Assembly (NCBI RefSeq): GCF_001758465.1
Contig: NZ_MJIC01000013.1
Coordinates: forward strand, 29,995 to 93,994
DNA from: Marisediminitalea lipolytica
GTDB lineage: Bacteria > Pseudomonadota > Gammaproteobacteria > Enterobacterales > Alteromonadaceae
Length of the DNA: 64,000 nt
Reading direction: 5' to 3'
Shown here: in pieces, positions 1-9,809 of the stretch
Position numbering within the stretch: the first letter of the stretch is position 1
Layout: every line of letters starts with the position of its first letter
Notes under the pieces: generated by a model
Databases searched by the model: none
Told to the model about the DNA's origin: nothing
What the model saw: the letters and a program-made list of their open reading frames with translations, nothing else
Program-made: the position numbers and the translations under genes

Positions 1-331
1 CACGTGACTGACGACCGCGACCACCACCAAAGATATCGCCGAACACGTCACCGAAAATGTCACCAAAATCAGCACCGCCACCAAAACCAGCCCCACCGCG
101 GTTTGGATCAACACCGGCGTGACCATACTGATCGTAGGCTGCGCGTTTTTGACCATCGGTAAGTACTTCGTAAGCTTCCTGGATTTCCTTAAACTTTTCT
201 TCCAGTGCCTTATCGCCCTGCGTACGGTCAGGGTGGTACTTCATAGCCAGTTTTTTGTATGCTTTTTTAATTTCGCGCTCGCCGGCACTTTTGTCCACGC
301 CAAGCACTTCGTAGTAATCTCGTTTCGACAT
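1..331 (-). CDS. dnaJ: Chaperone DnaJ, N-terminal part (cut by window edge)
   Basis: Hsp40 co-chaperone that delivers substrates to DnaK and stimulates its ATPase. The visible 110 residues are the J-domain with the HPD tripeptide (KYHPDRT) followed by a Gly/Phe-rich linker with GDIFGD repeats; the zinc-finger and C-terminal domains lie outside the window. The ATG at 331 opens with [10 protein letters not shown], the standard DnaJ start. It follows dnaK on the same strand, but a small repeat element and a terminator-like hairpin lie between them, so it may be expressed partly from its own promoter. Confidence 0.97.
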   Translation of the reverse strand, partial: MSKRDYYEVLGVDKSAGEREIKKAYKKLAMKYHPDRTQGDKALEEKFKEIQEAYEVLTDGQKRAAYDQYGHAGVDPNRGGAGFGGGADFGDIFGDVFGDIFGGGRGRQSR

Positions 332-392
332 ATCGCTCGCTATTCCTACCCGTTAACTGCAATGCCACTGGCACTGCCTGATTACTTAATTC

Positions 393-471
393 TTATACCC
401 ATTGCAGCAACTATGTACTGAACTGCTTAGCTGATGGCGATTTGCCAACATAGCTTGTGGAATGGGTATTA
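393..471. repeat. Small inverted-repeat (MITE-like) element between dnaK and dnaJ
   Basis: A 79-bp segment is bounded by TTATACCCATT (393-403) and AATGGGTATTA (461-471), terminal inverted repeats matching at 10 of 11 positions. Inside is a second pair, CTATGT (411-416) and ACATAG (448-453), so the segment can fold into a long cruciform or RNA hairpin. The ends resemble those of the element at 12065-12195 (TATACC-A/C-AT...GGTATTA), suggesting one family. No protein is encoded. Its mobile nature is inferred from structure only. Confidence 0.5.
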
Positions 472-474
472 CGT

Positions 475-507
475 AAAAAGGCGCAACAAGCTGAATGCTG
501 CTGCGCC
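475..507 (-). terminator. Rho-independent terminator after dnaK
   Basis: On the minus strand a stem GGCGCAGCAG pairs with TTGTTGCGCC (with G-U pairs) around an 8-nt loop and is followed by TTTTT. It lies 61 bases beyond the dnaK stop and before dnaJ, so it probably attenuates readthrough from dnaK into dnaJ. Confidence 0.6.
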
Positions 508-567
508 CGCTGGTAACGCTATCCGGCAGTGGTGTATAAACAAAGCACCGCCGGTAAACAGTGTTAC

Positions 568-2484
568 TTATTTCTTGTCGTCGTCTTTGACTTCTTCGAA
601 CTCTGCGTCAACAACGTCATCGTCAGGCTGTCCCTGGCTCGCACCAGCGTCCTGAGCACCGGCAGCTTGCTGGGCCTGGGCCGCTTCCATCAGCTTAGAA
701 GAGGCTTGGATCAGCTCCTGAGTTTTCGCTTCGATTTCGGCTTTATCTTCACCTTTCGCTGCTGTTTCCAGCGCGCTTAAGGCGGCTTCGATAGGCGCTT
801 TATCGTCAGCACTCAGTGCATCACCCACTTCTTCCATTTGCTTACGGGTCGCGTGGATCATGCCGTCAGCCTGGTTGCGAGCCTGAATCAGTTCTTCGAA
901 CTTCTTATCAGCTTCTTTGTTCGCTTCCGCGTCAGCAACCATTTTTTCGATTTCGTCTTCGTTCAGACCTGAAGACGCCTGGATAGTAATCTTCTGCTCT
1001 TTACCGGTGTCCTTATCTTTCGCAGATACGTGCAGGATACCATCAGCATCGATATCGAAGGTAACTTCGATTTGCGGTACGCCGCGTGACGCCGGACGAA
1101 TACCTTCCAGGTTAAACTGACCAAGCGATTTGTTACCAGCGGCTTGCTTACGCTCACCCTGCAGTACGTGTACAGTTACCGCAGACTGGTTGTCTTCAGC
1201 GGTTGAGAAGGTTTGCGATTTCTTAGTAGGAATCGTGGTGTTCTTCTCAATCAGCGCCGTCATTACACCGCCCATGGTTTCGATACCCAGTGACAGAGGC
1301 GTAACGTCCAGCAGCAGTACGTCTTTCACATCACCAGACAGTACACCACCTTGAATCGCAGCACCAACAGCAACCGCTTCATCCGGGTTTACGTCTTTAC
1401 GTGGCTCTTTACCGAAGAACTCTGTTACGTACTTTTGTACCAGAGGCATACGGGTTTGACCACCCACCAGGATAATGTCGTTAACATCACTTACTGACAG
1501 GTCAGCATCAGCCAGCGCTTGCTTAACCGGGTTCAAAGACTCTTTAACCATGTCTTCAACCAGTGATTCCAGTTTCGCACGAGTCAGTTTAATGGCTAAG
1601 TGTTTAGGACCGCTTGCGTCAGCTGTAATGTACGGCAGGTTAACTTCAGTCTGCTGTGAAGAAGACAGTTCAATCTTCGCCTTCTCACCGGCTTCTTTCA
1701 GACGTTGCATGGCCAGCGGATCTTTACGCAGGTCAATGCCTTGATCTTTATTAAACTCTTCTACCAGATAGGTGATAACACGGTTATCGAAGTCTTCACC
1801 ACCTAAGTGCGTGTCACCATTGGTAGCCAGTACCTCAAAGGTGTGCTCGCCATCTACTTCATCAATTTCGATGATAGAGATATCAAAGGTACCACCACCT
1901 AAGTCGTAAACCGCTACAACGTTATCACCTTGCTTTTTGTCCATGCCGTAGGCAAGAGCAGCCGCAGTTGGTTCGTTGATAATACGCTTAACTTCCAGAC
2001 CCGCAATACGGCCGGCATCTTTAGTTGCCTGACGCTGTGAGTCGTTAAAGTAAGCAGGAACGGTAATTACCGCACCGGTTACCGGCTCGCCAAGATAGTC
2101 TTCAGCGGTCTTTTTCATCTTTTTCAGTACTTCAGCAGAAATCTGCGGAGGCGCCATTTTGTCGCCTTTGACTTCTACCCACGCGTCACCGTTGTCTGCC
2201 TTGGCAATTTTATAAGGCATGATGTCGATGTCGCGCTGTACTTCTTTGTCTTCCCAGCGACGACCAATCAGACGCTTGATTGCAAACAGCGTGTTAGTCG
2301 GGTTAGTTACTGCCTGACGTTTCGCTGATTGACCAACTAAGGTCTCACCGTCGTTAGTGTAAGCGATAATTGATGGCGTGGTGCGGTCACCTTCCGCGTT
2401 TTCAATTACTCGCGGTTTGTCGCCGTCTAAAACTGCGACACATGAATTCGTTGTACCTAAATCGATACCAATGATTTTACCCAT
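568..2484 (-). CDS. dnaK: Chaperone protein DnaK (Hsp70)
   Basis: ATP-dependent cytosolic chaperone working with DnaJ and GrpE. The protein is 638 residues, the normal bacterial length. It opens with [17 protein letters not shown] (ATPase phosphate loop), has [11 protein letters not shown] in the nucleotide-binding domain, the interdomain linker [19 protein letters not shown], a substrate-binding domain, and an acidic C-terminal tail ending in EFEEVKDD. The ATG at 2484 is chosen over an upstream in-frame start because it gives the canonical N terminus. It lies downstream of grpE, so heat-shock induction probably comes from the sigma-32 promoter at 3260-3285. Confidence 0.98.
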   Translation of the reverse strand: MGKIIGIDLGTTNSCVAVLDGDKPRVIENAEGDRTTPSIIAYTNDGETLVGQSAKRQAVTNPTNTLFAIKRLIGRRWEDKEVQRDIDIMPYKIAKADNGDAWVEVKGDKMAPPQISAEVLKKMKKTAEDYLGEPVTGAVITVPAYFNDSQRQATKDAGRIAGLEVKRIINEPTAAALAYGMDKKQGDNVVAVYDLGGGTFDISIIEIDEVDGEHTFEVLATNGDTHLGGEDFDNRVITYLVEEFNKDQGIDLRKDPLAMQRLKEAGEKAKIELSSSQQTEVNLPYITADASGPKHLAIKLTRAKLESLVEDMVKESLNPVKQALADADLSVSDVNDIILVGGQTRMPLVQKYVTEFFGKEPRKDVNPDEAVAVGAAIQGGVLSGDVKDVLLLDVTPLSLGIETMGGVMTALIEKNTTIPTKKSQTFSTAEDNQSAVTVHVLQGERKQAAGNKSLGQFNLEGIRPASRGVPQIEVTFDIDADGILHVSAKDKDTGKEQKITIQASSGLNEDEIEKMVADAEANKEADKKFEELIQARNQADGMIHATRKQMEEVGDALSADDKAPIEAALSALETAAKGEDKAEIEAKTQELIQASSKLMEAAQAQQAAGAQDAGASQGQPDDDVVDAEFEEVKDDDKK

Positions 2485-2571
2485 TACGTGTCTCCAAATA
2501 ATTCTGTAATCTTGCAAAATTAGTGGGGTTATTCACCACCAATTTCAATACCTGTGCTAAAAAAATCTACC

Positions 2572-3210
2572 TTAAGCCTGCGTATCCACACCGCCTGACG
2601 GTGCACGCGAAACCATTACCATGGCTGGACGCAGCAAACGTCCATTTAATTCGTAACCTTTCTGCATAACAGCCATTACCGTGTTCGGTTCGTGCTCGGC
2701 ACTTTCCTGCATAGACATTGCCTGGTGCAGTTCCGGATTGAACGCCTCGCCTTGCGGATCAATAGGGGCCATTCCGAATTTTTCAATTGTGCTGAGGAAA
2801 GATTTTAGCGTCATTTCAACACCTTCCAGCATTGGTTTGATCGCTTCGTTTTCACTGTCAGCCATTTGTAAACCGCGTTCGAGGTTATCGATAACAGGTA
2901 ACAGTTCACCAGCAAAACGTTCCAACGCAAATTTACGCGCTTTTTCCACTTCACCTTCGGCACGACGACGAGCGTTGTCTGCTTCAGCACGGGCACGCAG
3001 AACGCTGTCCTGTTGCTCTGTCACTTTTGCTTCAGCTGCTGCCAGTGCTTTTTCAAGACTGGCGATCTTCTCTGCCGCCTCATCCACGATTTCGCCTTCT
3101 ACGGCCTCACCTTCAACCACTTCTACCTGTTCAGCGCTTACCGCTTCAGGGTTAGTTTGTGCGTCTACGGTTTCATTTTGTTCTGATTGCACGTCGCGTG
3201 GCTCGCTCAT
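2572..3210 (-). CDS. grpE: Nucleotide exchange factor GrpE
   Basis: Exchanges ADP for ATP on DnaK. The 212-residue protein has an acidic disordered N terminus, a long coiled-coil helix (about residues 50-110, rich in [21 protein letters not shown]) and the C-terminal beta-wing segment with [10 protein letters not shown]. The ATG at 3210 is preferred because GGAGGAAAG lies directly upstream; an in-frame GTG at 3222 has no such site. First gene of the grpE-dnaK-dnaJ string, with a heat-shock promoter about 50 bases upstream. Confidence 0.97.
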   Translation of the reverse strand: MSEPRDVQSEQNETVDAQTNPEAVSAEQVEVVEGEAVEGEIVDEAAEKIASLEKALAAAEAKVTEQQDSVLRARAEADNARRRAEGEVEKARKFALERFAGELLPVIDNLERGLQMADSENEAIKPMLEGVEMTLKSFLSTIEKFGMAPIDPQGEAFNPELHQAMSMQESAEHEPNTVMAVMQKGYELNGRLLRPAMVMVSRAPSGGVDTQA

Positions 3211-3259
3211 GCTTTCCTCCACAAGTTAAATTGGGTCGTAATTCACATTGAGGCTATTT

Positions 3260-3285
3260 ATGGGGGTGGTTTAGCGGCCTTCAAG
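3260..3285 (-). promoter_or_regulatory. Sigma-32 heat-shock promoter of grpE-dnaK
   Basis: On the minus strand CCCTTGAA (-35; CTTGAA at 3285-3280) and CCCCAT (-10; 3265-3260, followed by AAAT) are separated by 14 bases. This matches the sigma-32 consensus CTTGAA-N13-17-CCCCAT essentially perfectly and sits just upstream of grpE. Confidence 0.88.
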
Positions 3286-3447
3286 GGTATCCACAATTTT
3301 TTTATGGTTTGTTGTGATTTTTATCTCTGAAGCACGGTCTCGCGCGGTAGGAATACGGTTGAGATAAGCAGAAAAGTTGTTTACAAATTATCAACATGAA
3401 CGGATTTTGTGCTAATTTAATCGCGCCTAGTAAAGGAATCTTTCATC

Positions 3448-6400
3448 ATGCTTAGTATCTGGAGCGTCAGCGCCATCGTTCTGCTTTATCTGGCAGGCTT
3501 GTTTGCCCTGGCGTTTTGGGGCGATAAAAAAATAGATAAACACCAACAGCATCCATTTTTATACAGTCTTGGATTGGGTGTTCACTGCACGTCCTGGGCA
3601 TTTTTTGGTACCACTACACAAACTACGCATTATGGCTGGCCGGTATTTCCTACCTATGTTGGTATTGCCTTAGTGATGCTGTTCGCTTTCCCGGTCCTCA
3701 TTAAAATAACCCGTATTTGCCAGCAAAACAGTGTCAGCTCACTGGCAGATTTTATCAGTTTACGCTACGGCCGCTCCCATAGTCTGGCTGCGTTAATCAC
3801 GTTACTGTGCTTTGTCGGGGTAGTGCCTTACATTGCCCTGCAACTGGACGCCATCACCGAAAGTATTAATCTGCTCACGGCCGATGCCGACAGCGGCTCG
3901 GGAACGGTTGGCCTGTACGTAGCCGCACTGATGGCATTATTTGCCATATTGTTTGGTACCCAAACCTTAAGTCTTACCGAAAAACATCCCGGTTTACTGG
4001 TCACTATTGCCACTGAATCAGTGATCAAACTATTAGGCTTATGTGTGGTTGGGATTTATGTTTGTTACGGGTTGTTTGACGGGGTATTTGATTTAGTCGC
4101 TCAGGCGGCTCAGCAACCCTCTGGCCGGGATATTCTTTATGCCGATAAAAGCTGGAGCGTGTATATCAGTCATATTCTGCTGGGCATTTGCGCCATGTTC
4201 GTGCTGCCCCGTCAGTTCCATATGAACTTTGTCGAAAACAACGGCACTGGCGAACTGGCCACCGCACGCTGGCTATTTCCTCTGTATTTATTAGGTATGA
4301 CACTGTTTTTACTGCCTATCGCACTGGCGGGCAGTGTATTGCTCGATCCCGCAACGGCCCGCTCAGACTCGTTGGTACTGGCTATTCCACTGCACGAAGA
4401 AAATCTCACGGTTTCGGTTATTGCCTTTTTAGGCGGCTTATCGGCCACCACCAGCATGATTATCGTTGCGACCCTGGCGCTGGGGATCATGATTGCAAAT
4501 AACCTGATTACGCCGCTGTGGTTTAAATTTAAACTCAAGAAGCGCACTCGTCATACTATGGAAGCCAGCCAGTTGCTGAACATCCGGCGCCTTACGGTAC
4601 TAGTAGTGCTATCGGTGGCTTTTTGGTACCACATTAATGTGAGCCAGAGTGCCCCGCTGGTAAAAAGCGGGATTATCGCCATGGCACTGCTTTCGCAAAT
4701 GCTGCCCACTATGATGTTCAGCCTCTACTGGCAAAAAAGCAGTAAAGCAGCGGCTATCAGCGGTATGTTAGCCGGATTTATCGGCTGGGTAACCTGGATG
4801 CTCTACCCCAGCTTATTATCCAGCTATTACTTTAATCCCATTCCCACCGATGCCGAGCTGGCAACCAGTTACGTTTTAAGTCTGCTAATCAATTGCGGCG
4901 TTTATGTCCTGGTTGCAGCTTTACTTTCTCCTCGCAATTCAGCTTCGCCGGACGTATCCGACCTTGCCTCCACGCCTCAGGATGAGCCGGAACTGGCGAT
5001 TCCGGTCAACGACCTGCTCTCGCTAACCGAGCGGGTGCTCGAACCCGCGGCGCACATCAGGCTGGCTAAACAGCTCACCACAACAGAATCGGCTAACAGC
5101 CGCCAGGGCTATGCCAGTCAGGGTTTACTTACCCGCGTGGAAAAACTCATGGCGGGTCAGATTGGTCATCCCAGCGCCCGTTTGTTACTCACTGCCATTG
5201 CCGACTCAAAAGGCCGGGGATTTTCGCATTTAGTCCACTGGGTGGAAGAAGCCTCGCAGAGTTTTCAGTTTAATCACGAAGTACTGATGTCGTCCGTGCA
5301 GCACATTCAGCAAGGTATTGTAGTGCTGGATCAGAACCTCGACATGCTGGCCTGGAATGACCGCTATATTGAGATGTTCAGCTACCCGGCCGGTATCCTG
5401 AAAGTGGGTAAACCTATTAAAGATATCCTTCAGTATAACGCTCACCGGGGATTGCTTGGCGAAGTCGGGAATATGCAGGAAGAAATCAATAAACGGGTTC
5501 ATTTTATGGCGGCGGGCAGTCAGTATAAGTATGTACGTAAGCAGGCCGATGGTCGGGTAATAGAACTCAATGGCAGTCCCCTGCCTGGCGGCGGCTATGT
5601 TACTACTTACAGTGATATTACCGAGTACATTCGGATTCAGGACGAACTTGAACAGGCAAAAACCGAACTGGAAGCCCGGGTTGCCCACCGCACTAAACAG
5701 TTAGAACTGGCCAAGCAAGAGGCCGATCAGGCTAACTTAAGTAAAACCAAGTTTCTGGCTGCGGCCGGTCATGATTTGATGCAGCCGTTCAACGCCGCCA
5801 CCTTATTTGCCTCTATGCTGGTGCAAAAAACCACCGGTTCAGAATTACAAACTATGAGTGAGGGTCTACTGCATTCGTTGAATAGCGCCGAGTCATTACT
5901 CACTTCCCTGCTGGATATGACGCGACTGGAATCCGGTCGATTAACGGTGCAGAAAACTCACTTTGCGCTGGATGATGTTTTGTCCGGACTGGTTAACGAA
6001 TTTAAAATTATAGGCGAACAAAAGGCACTGAAATTACGCTACTGTCCAACCAGTGTGAATGTTTATTCGGATCCTAAACTACTGAGGCGGATAATTCAGA
6101 ATTTATTATCCAACGCTGTACGTTACACCCACCATGGCGCGGTACTCATTGGCGTCAGGCATCGCCAGAATCAGAAAGTCGAGATTGCCGTTATAGACAC
6201 GGGGCCCGGCATTCCAGAGCATCAGTTACAGGAAATATTCAACGAGTTTCATCAGCTCGACCAGCAGCATAATCAGGGGCTCGGATTAGGCCTGACCATT
6301 GTAGAACGCATCAGCCAGTTACTGGTTCACCCGGTCAGTGTTGCTTCGCAGCCGGGCAAAGGTACTACCTTCACCATAAGCGTAGAACGGTCATTTGAAA

Positions 6401-6825
6401 CCTTGCAGCGGTTGACAGAACTAACTGGTGATAAACGCACCGATCCCCAGCGGTTACTGGATGGCAAGCAGGTGCTGGTGATTGAAAACGATGAGCAAAT
6501 CAGTGCGGCTATGGTGACACTATTAAGCGATTGGGGCGCCAGTGTCACAGTGGCTAAATCCTGCGCTGAAGCACTGGCACACCAGTCCATGCCCGACTTG
6601 CTAATGGTTGATTACCACCTTGACTATGGTGAGACAGGCATACAGGTGGTAGAGGCACTGCGAACGCACTGGCAACAGGCTATTCCAGGCGTGCTGAATA
6701 CGGCCAATCGCCACGATGGCGTTCGTGACGAAGCCCGCACAGCGGGCTTGCTGTATTTGCCCAAGCCACTGAAACCGGCAGCACTTAAGCGCTTACTTAA
6801 GCAGCATAAGTTAGTGTCACTTTAA
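3448..6825 (+). CDS. Transporter-domain hybrid histidine kinase, CrbS/CbrA-like
   Basis: A 1125-residue membrane sensor. Residues about 1-500 form a sodium/solute symporter (SLC5/SSS) domain with about 13 membrane segments. A linker is followed by a PAS domain (about 620-715), a short coiled coil, a HisKA domain with AAGHDLMQPFNAATLF (phosphorylatable His775), an HATPase domain with DTGPGIPEHQ and GLGLGLTIV, and a C-terminal receiver with Asp1055 and the LPKP lysine. This architecture is that of CrbS of Vibrio and MxtR of Pseudomonas, which control acetate use through a LuxR-type regulator. The probable partner is the regulator at 12193-12837. Ribosome site AAAGGAA precedes the ATG. The sensed ligand is not evident from sequence. 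Confidence 0.88.
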   Translation: MLSIWSVSAIVLLYLAGLFALAFWGDKKIDKHQQHPFLYSLGLGVHCTSWAFFGTTTQTTHYGWPVFPTYVGIALVMLFAFPVLIKITRICQQNSVSSLADFISLRYGRSHSLAALITLLCFVGVVPYIALQLDAITESINLLTADADSGSGTVGLYVAALMALFAILFGTQTLSLTEKHPGLLVTIATESVIKLLGLCVVGIYVCYGLFDGVFDLVAQAAQQPSGRDILYADKSWSVYISHILLGICAMFVLPRQFHMNFVENNGTGELATARWLFPLYLLGMTLFLLPIALAGSVLLDPATARSDSLVLAIPLHEENLTVSVIAFLGGLSATTSMIIVATLALGIMIANNLITPLWFKFKLKKRTRHTMEASQLLNIRRLTVLVVLSVAFWYHINVSQSAPLVKSGIIAMALLSQMLPTMMFSLYWQKSSKAAAISGMLAGFIGWVTWMLYPSLLSSYYFNPIPTDAELATSYVLSLLINCGVYVLVAALLSPRNSASPDVSDLASTPQDEPELAIPVNDLLSLTERVLEPAAHIRLAKQLTTTESANSRQGYASQGLLTRVEKLMAGQIGHPSARLLLTAIADSKGRGFSHLVHWVEEASQSFQFNHEVLMSSVQHIQQGIVVLDQNLDMLAWNDRYIEMFSYPAGILKVGKPIKDILQYNAHRGLLGEVGNMQEEINKRVHFMAAGSQYKYVRKQADGRVIELNGSPLPGGGYVTTYSDITEYIRIQDELEQAKTELEARVAHRTKQLELAKQEADQANLSKTKFLAAAGHDLMQPFNAATLFASMLVQKTTGSELQTMSEGLLHSLNSAESLLTSLLDMTRLESGRLTVQKTHFALDDVLSGLVNEFKIIGEQKALKLRYCPTSVNVYSDPKLLRRIIQNLLSNAVRYTHHGAVLIGVRHRQNQKVEIAVIDTGPGIPEHQLQEIFNEFHQLDQQHNQGLGLGLTIVERISQLLVHPVSVASQPGKGTTFTISVERSFETLQRLTELTGDKRTDPQRLLDGKQVLVIENDEQISAAMVTLLSDWGASVTVAKSCAEALAHQSMPDLLMVDYHLDYGETGIQVVEALRTHWQQAIPGVLNTANRHDGVRDEARTAGLLYLPKPLKPAALKRLLKQHKLVSL

Positions 6826-6831
6826 CCCCGA

Positions 6832-7533
6832 CTATTCAGAACGAATAGTTTTGGATGGCCCGCTGGTTGAAAGTTGCTCGTAGCTGTTAAGCGCGGCCTG
6901 GGCATGCTCTTTCATCAGCGCTTCGGCGCGAGCACCCTGCCCGGCTATCAACGCCTGCACAATGGCATGATGTTGTTGGTGTGCATAATACAGGCGTTCG
7001 TATTCGCGGTCAGTTTGTTCCGGGTTGAATACCAGCGCATTAACGGATGCCATGGGCAGATGTTCATTTATCTGCAATGCCATGGCGATGGCATTATTCT
7101 GACTCCCTTTTACCAGACAATCATGAAACTGCCGGTTTATCTCTACATAGGCCTGAATTTTCTCTTCATTAAATGTGCGCTCAACAAATAACGCATCCCC
7201 CGCTGTTAAACACTGCTTCAGGGGTTCAATCAGAGAGTCAGCCAGGCCTTTCTCGACAATTTGCCGTACTGCCAGGCCCTCCAGTACACCGCGAACCTCA
7301 ACGGAGCCAGCAATCTCATCACCGGTAATCTGCCGCACCTGATAACCACGACGGGGTAACTGAGTCAGCAGCCCTTCCTGCTCCAGCGCGCGAAAGGCAA
7401 TTCGCACTGGTGTACGCGACACACCCAGCATTTCGGCGGTTGGGATTTCAGCCAGCCGGTCACCTTGTTTAAGCGCGCCGGATAGAATTTTATCGCGCAA
7501 AATACTTAATACAGCATGTTTGTCTTTTTTCAT
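6832..7533 (-). CDS. GntR family (FCD type) transcriptional regulator
   Basis: A 233-residue DNA-binding regulator. The N-terminal winged helix (about 8-70) contains AEMLGVSRTPVRIAFRALE and LLTQLPRRGYQV; the rest is an all-helical FCD ligand-binding domain with EVRGVLEGLAVRQ and paired histidines (NRQFHDCL). It is divergent from the vanAB-like genes, with a cluster of TGGATCC palindromes in the shared 273-bp region, so it most likely represses vanAB until an aromatic acid such as vanillate binds. The gene converges with the CrbS-like kinase gene, leaving only 6 bases between their stops. Ligand identity is inferred from context. Confidence 0.88.
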   Translation of the reverse strand: MKKDKHAVLSILRDKILSGALKQGDRLAEIPTAEMLGVSRTPVRIAFRALEQEGLLTQLPRRGYQVRQITGDEIAGSVEVRGVLEGLAVRQIVEKGLADSLIEPLKQCLTAGDALFVERTFNEEKIQAYVEINRQFHDCLVKGSQNNAIAMALQINEHLPMASVNALVFNPEQTDREYERLYYAHQQHHAIVQALIAGQGARAEALMKEHAQAALNSYEQLSTSGPSKTIRSE

Positions 7534-7645
7534 TAACCCTGGTCCCGCAACGTACTATTCAGGCTATCTGCCGCTCTGCATAGCCGTATTCTGCGATGTA
7601 ATCTATGTGTAAACAAGCACTTCATCCGGTGGTATCTTCTCACAA

Positions 7646-7803
7646 AATGGATCCCAAAATATCTATTACTTCCCATTCAGGCGTAATTTCACGGCGCAAA
7701 AGCAAAAAATTGGATCCAAAAACAACAAAAACACTAGAAACATAATATTAACATTGTTAACATTGGATCCAATTTAAAGGTTTAGCCACTATGAGGATCC
7801 TCA
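7646..7803. promoter_or_regulatory. Array of TTGGATCC operator palindromes before vanA
   Basis: Four sites share the core GGATCC: AATGGATCCCAAA (near 7646), TTGGATCCAA (7710-7719), ATTGGATCCAAT (7762-7773, a perfect 12-bp palindrome) and TGAGGATCCTCA (7792-7803, also a perfect palindrome, containing the ribosome binding GAGG of vanA). Centres are 63, 53 and 30 bases apart. FadR/FCD GntR proteins bind short palindromes of this kind, so these are the probable operators of the adjacent regulator, covering its own promoter and that of vanAB. Site 3 is preceded by a tandem TTAACATTG repeat. Confidence 0.7.
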
Positions 7804-7806
7804 CCT

Positions 7807-8865
7807 ATGAGTCATTTTATCCGCAATGCATGGTATGTTGCCGCTACCAGTGATGAAATCAATACCAGCCAACCTCTGGGCAGGACGATCTGCAATATTC
7901 AAATTGCTTTCTACCGTGACAGCAAACAACAGATTCAGGCGGTTGAGGATTTTTGTCCACACCGTGGTGCCCCGTTATCACTGGGCTATGTAGAAGGTGA
8001 CAATCTGGTATGCGGCTATCACGGTCTGCAAATGGGCGCCGATGGCAAAACCCGCAGTATGCCCAGTCAGCGGGTGGAAAACTTCCCTTGTATCAAACCG
8101 GTTCCGGTGGTTGAGCGCTATGGTTTTATCTGGATCTGGCCGGGCGACAAAGATGCCGCAGACGACAGTTTAATTCCGGTACTGGAATGGGCATTGGATC
8201 CAAAATGGGCCTATGGTGGCGGTATTTATTACATCAAGTGCGATTATCGTCTGATGATCGACAACCTGATGGACCTGACCCATGAAACCTATGTACACGC
8301 CAGCTCTATTGGTCAGAAAGAAATTGATGAAACGCCGGTAAAAACCACCATGGAAAACGGTCAGGTGGTCACCAGTCGCTTTATGGAAAACATATTACCC
8401 CCGCCGTTCTGGCAAAATGGCCTGAGTGCCAACGACCTGCCTACCGATCAACCGGTTGATCGCTGGCAGATATGCCGCTTTGATTTACCCAGTCATGTGA
8501 TGATTGAAGTAGGTGTTGCTATGGCAGGTAAAGGCGGTTATCACGCACCGGCCGATCAGAAAGCCAGCAGTATCGTGGTGGATTTCATCACGCCGGAAAC
8601 CGATGGCACCATGTGGTATTTCTGGGGTATGGCGCGTAATTTTAAAGCCGACGATAACGCATTAACCGCATCCATTCAGGAAGGTCAGGGCAAGATCTTT
8701 GCTGAAGATCTGGAAATTCTGGAACGCCAGCAACAAAACCTTAACCGTTTCCCGGACCGTCAGTTGCTCAAACTGGATATTGACGCCGGCGGCGTGCAAG
8801 CAAGGCGGATGATTGAGCGCACCATGAAAAAAGAACAACCCTCTACAGCAAACGGAGCAGCCTGA
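7807..8865 (+). CDS. vanA: Vanillate O-demethylase oxygenase subunit-like (Rieske) protein
   Basis: Terminal oxygenase expected to demethylate vanillate to protocatechuate plus formaldehyde using electrons from VanB. The 352-residue protein has a Rieske [2Fe-2S] site (Cys50-Pro-His52 and Cys69-Gly-Tyr-His72) and a mononuclear iron site in DNLMDLTHETYVHASSIG (His159, His164, bridging Asp156). It is followed after one base by its reductase. The neighbouring protocatechuate dioxygenase fits vanillate as substrate, but syringate or another methoxy-aromatic acid remains possible. A further TTGGATCC site lies within the coding region. Confidence 0.88.
   Translation: MSHFIRNAWYVAATSDEINTSQPLGRTICNIQIAFYRDSKQQIQAVEDFCPHRGAPLSLGYVEGDNLVCGYHGLQMGADGKTRSMPSQRVENFPCIKPVPVVERYGFIWIWPGDKDAADDSLIPVLEWALDPKWAYGGGIYYIKCDYRLMIDNLMDLTHETYVHASSIGQKEIDETPVKTTMENGQVVTSRFMENILPPPFWQNGLSANDLPTDQPVDRWQICRFDLPSHVMIEVGVAMAGKGGYHAPADQKASSIVVDFITPETDGTMWYFWGMARNFKADDNALTASIQEGQGKIFAEDLEILERQQQNLNRFPDRQLLKLDIDAGGVQARRMIERTMKKEQPSTANGAA
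8193..8204. promoter_or_regulatory. Operator-like TTGGATCC site inside vanA
   Basis: The bases ATTGGATCCAAA repeat the upstream operator core exactly, over codons for Leu-Asp-Pro-Lys, 386 bases into vanA. It may be chance or a downstream operator allowing looping or a transcriptional roadblock. Confidence 0.35.
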
Positions 8866-8866
8866 T

Positions 8867-9805
8867 ATGTTGCAGGTTAAGGTAACCAGTAAAGAGCAAC
8901 TCACACCGAGAACCGTGAAACTCACCCTGGCATCCACCACTGGCGAGGCCCTGCCGCGCTGGCAGGCTGGCGCGCATATCGACCTGTTCTTACCAGGCAA
9001 TATGATTCGCCAGTATTCGTTGTTCGGCGAGCTTGATGCCGCAACTTATTCAATTGCCGTGCAGCTTGAACCTGCCGGTAAAGGTGGCTCTAAGTATATC
9101 CACGAGGCGCTGACAACCGGCAGCGAGCTCACCATTAGTGAGCCGCGCAATCACTTTCCGCTCGCGAGCGGCAATGCCCCCTGCGTATTTCTGGCTGCGG
9201 GCATTGGTATCACACCGTTTTTGCCGATGATAGAAACCTGCGTGGCCAGCGAGCGTCCTTTTACCCTGCACTATGCCTTCAGCAACTCAGGCGATAACCT
9301 GCTGCCGCCGGAGATTATGGCCCGGCCAGAAGTTCACCTGCATGACAAAGCAACTAAGCAAGTGCGGTTAAATATCGCTGACGTACTGCGCGCGGCTAAG
9401 CCTAATAGTGATGTCTATGTGTGCGGGCCCAATGGCTTTATCAATGATGTGCTCACAATGGCTGCGCAACAGGGGATCCCGGCGGAACGTCTGCACCGGG
9501 AGTTCTTCAGTGCTGAACCTATCGATCACACCAACGACGGCAGTTTTGAGGTAGAAATTGCCAGCACGGGGCAAATTATTCCGGTGAGGAAAGATGAGTC
9601 GATGCTTGAAGCGCTCGAGGACAACGGACTTTTTGTGCCAGTGTCCTGCGAAGAAGGGGTTTGTGGTACCTGTGTCACTCGCTTACTCGGTGGTGAGGCG
9701 GATCACAAAGATGTGTTCTTAACCGATAAGGAAAAAGCGCAGATGGACCAGGTAGCGGTGTGTTGTTCACGCGCCAAAAGCCCGCGTTTAATTCTGGATC
9801 TCTAA
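8867..9805 (+). CDS. vanB: Vanillate O-demethylase ferredoxin-reductase subunit-like protein
   Basis: Passes electrons from NAD(P)H through FMN and a [2Fe-2S] cluster to VanA. The 312 residues are ordered as in phthalate dioxygenase reductase: flavin domain with RQYSLFG, nucleotide domain with LAAGIGITPFLPM and VYVCGPNGF, and a C-terminal plant-type ferredoxin domain with CEEGVCGTC plus a distal Cys in VAVCCSRA. It starts one base after the vanA stop and is surely co-transcribed with it. The gene converges with the AraC regulator gene. Confidence 0.9.
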   Translation: MLQVKVTSKEQLTPRTVKLTLASTTGEALPRWQAGAHIDLFLPGNMIRQYSLFGELDAATYSIAVQLEPAGKGGSKYIHEALTTGSELTISEPRNHFPLASGNAPCVFLAAGIGITPFLPMIETCVASERPFTLHYAFSNSGDNLLPPEIMARPEVHLHDKATKQVRLNIADVLRAAKPNSDVYVCGPNGFINDVLTMAAQQGIPAERLHREFFSAEPIDHTNDGSFEVEIASTGQIIPVRKDESMLEALEDNGLFVPVSCEEGVCGTCVTRLLGGEADHKDVFLTDKEKAQMDQVAVCCSRAKSPRLILDL

Positions 9806-9809
9806 CGCC

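Noticed and set aside
568..780. Plus-strand reading frames opposite dnaK
   Set aside because: They mirror the dnaK codons on the other strand, lack ribosome sites and encode no family.
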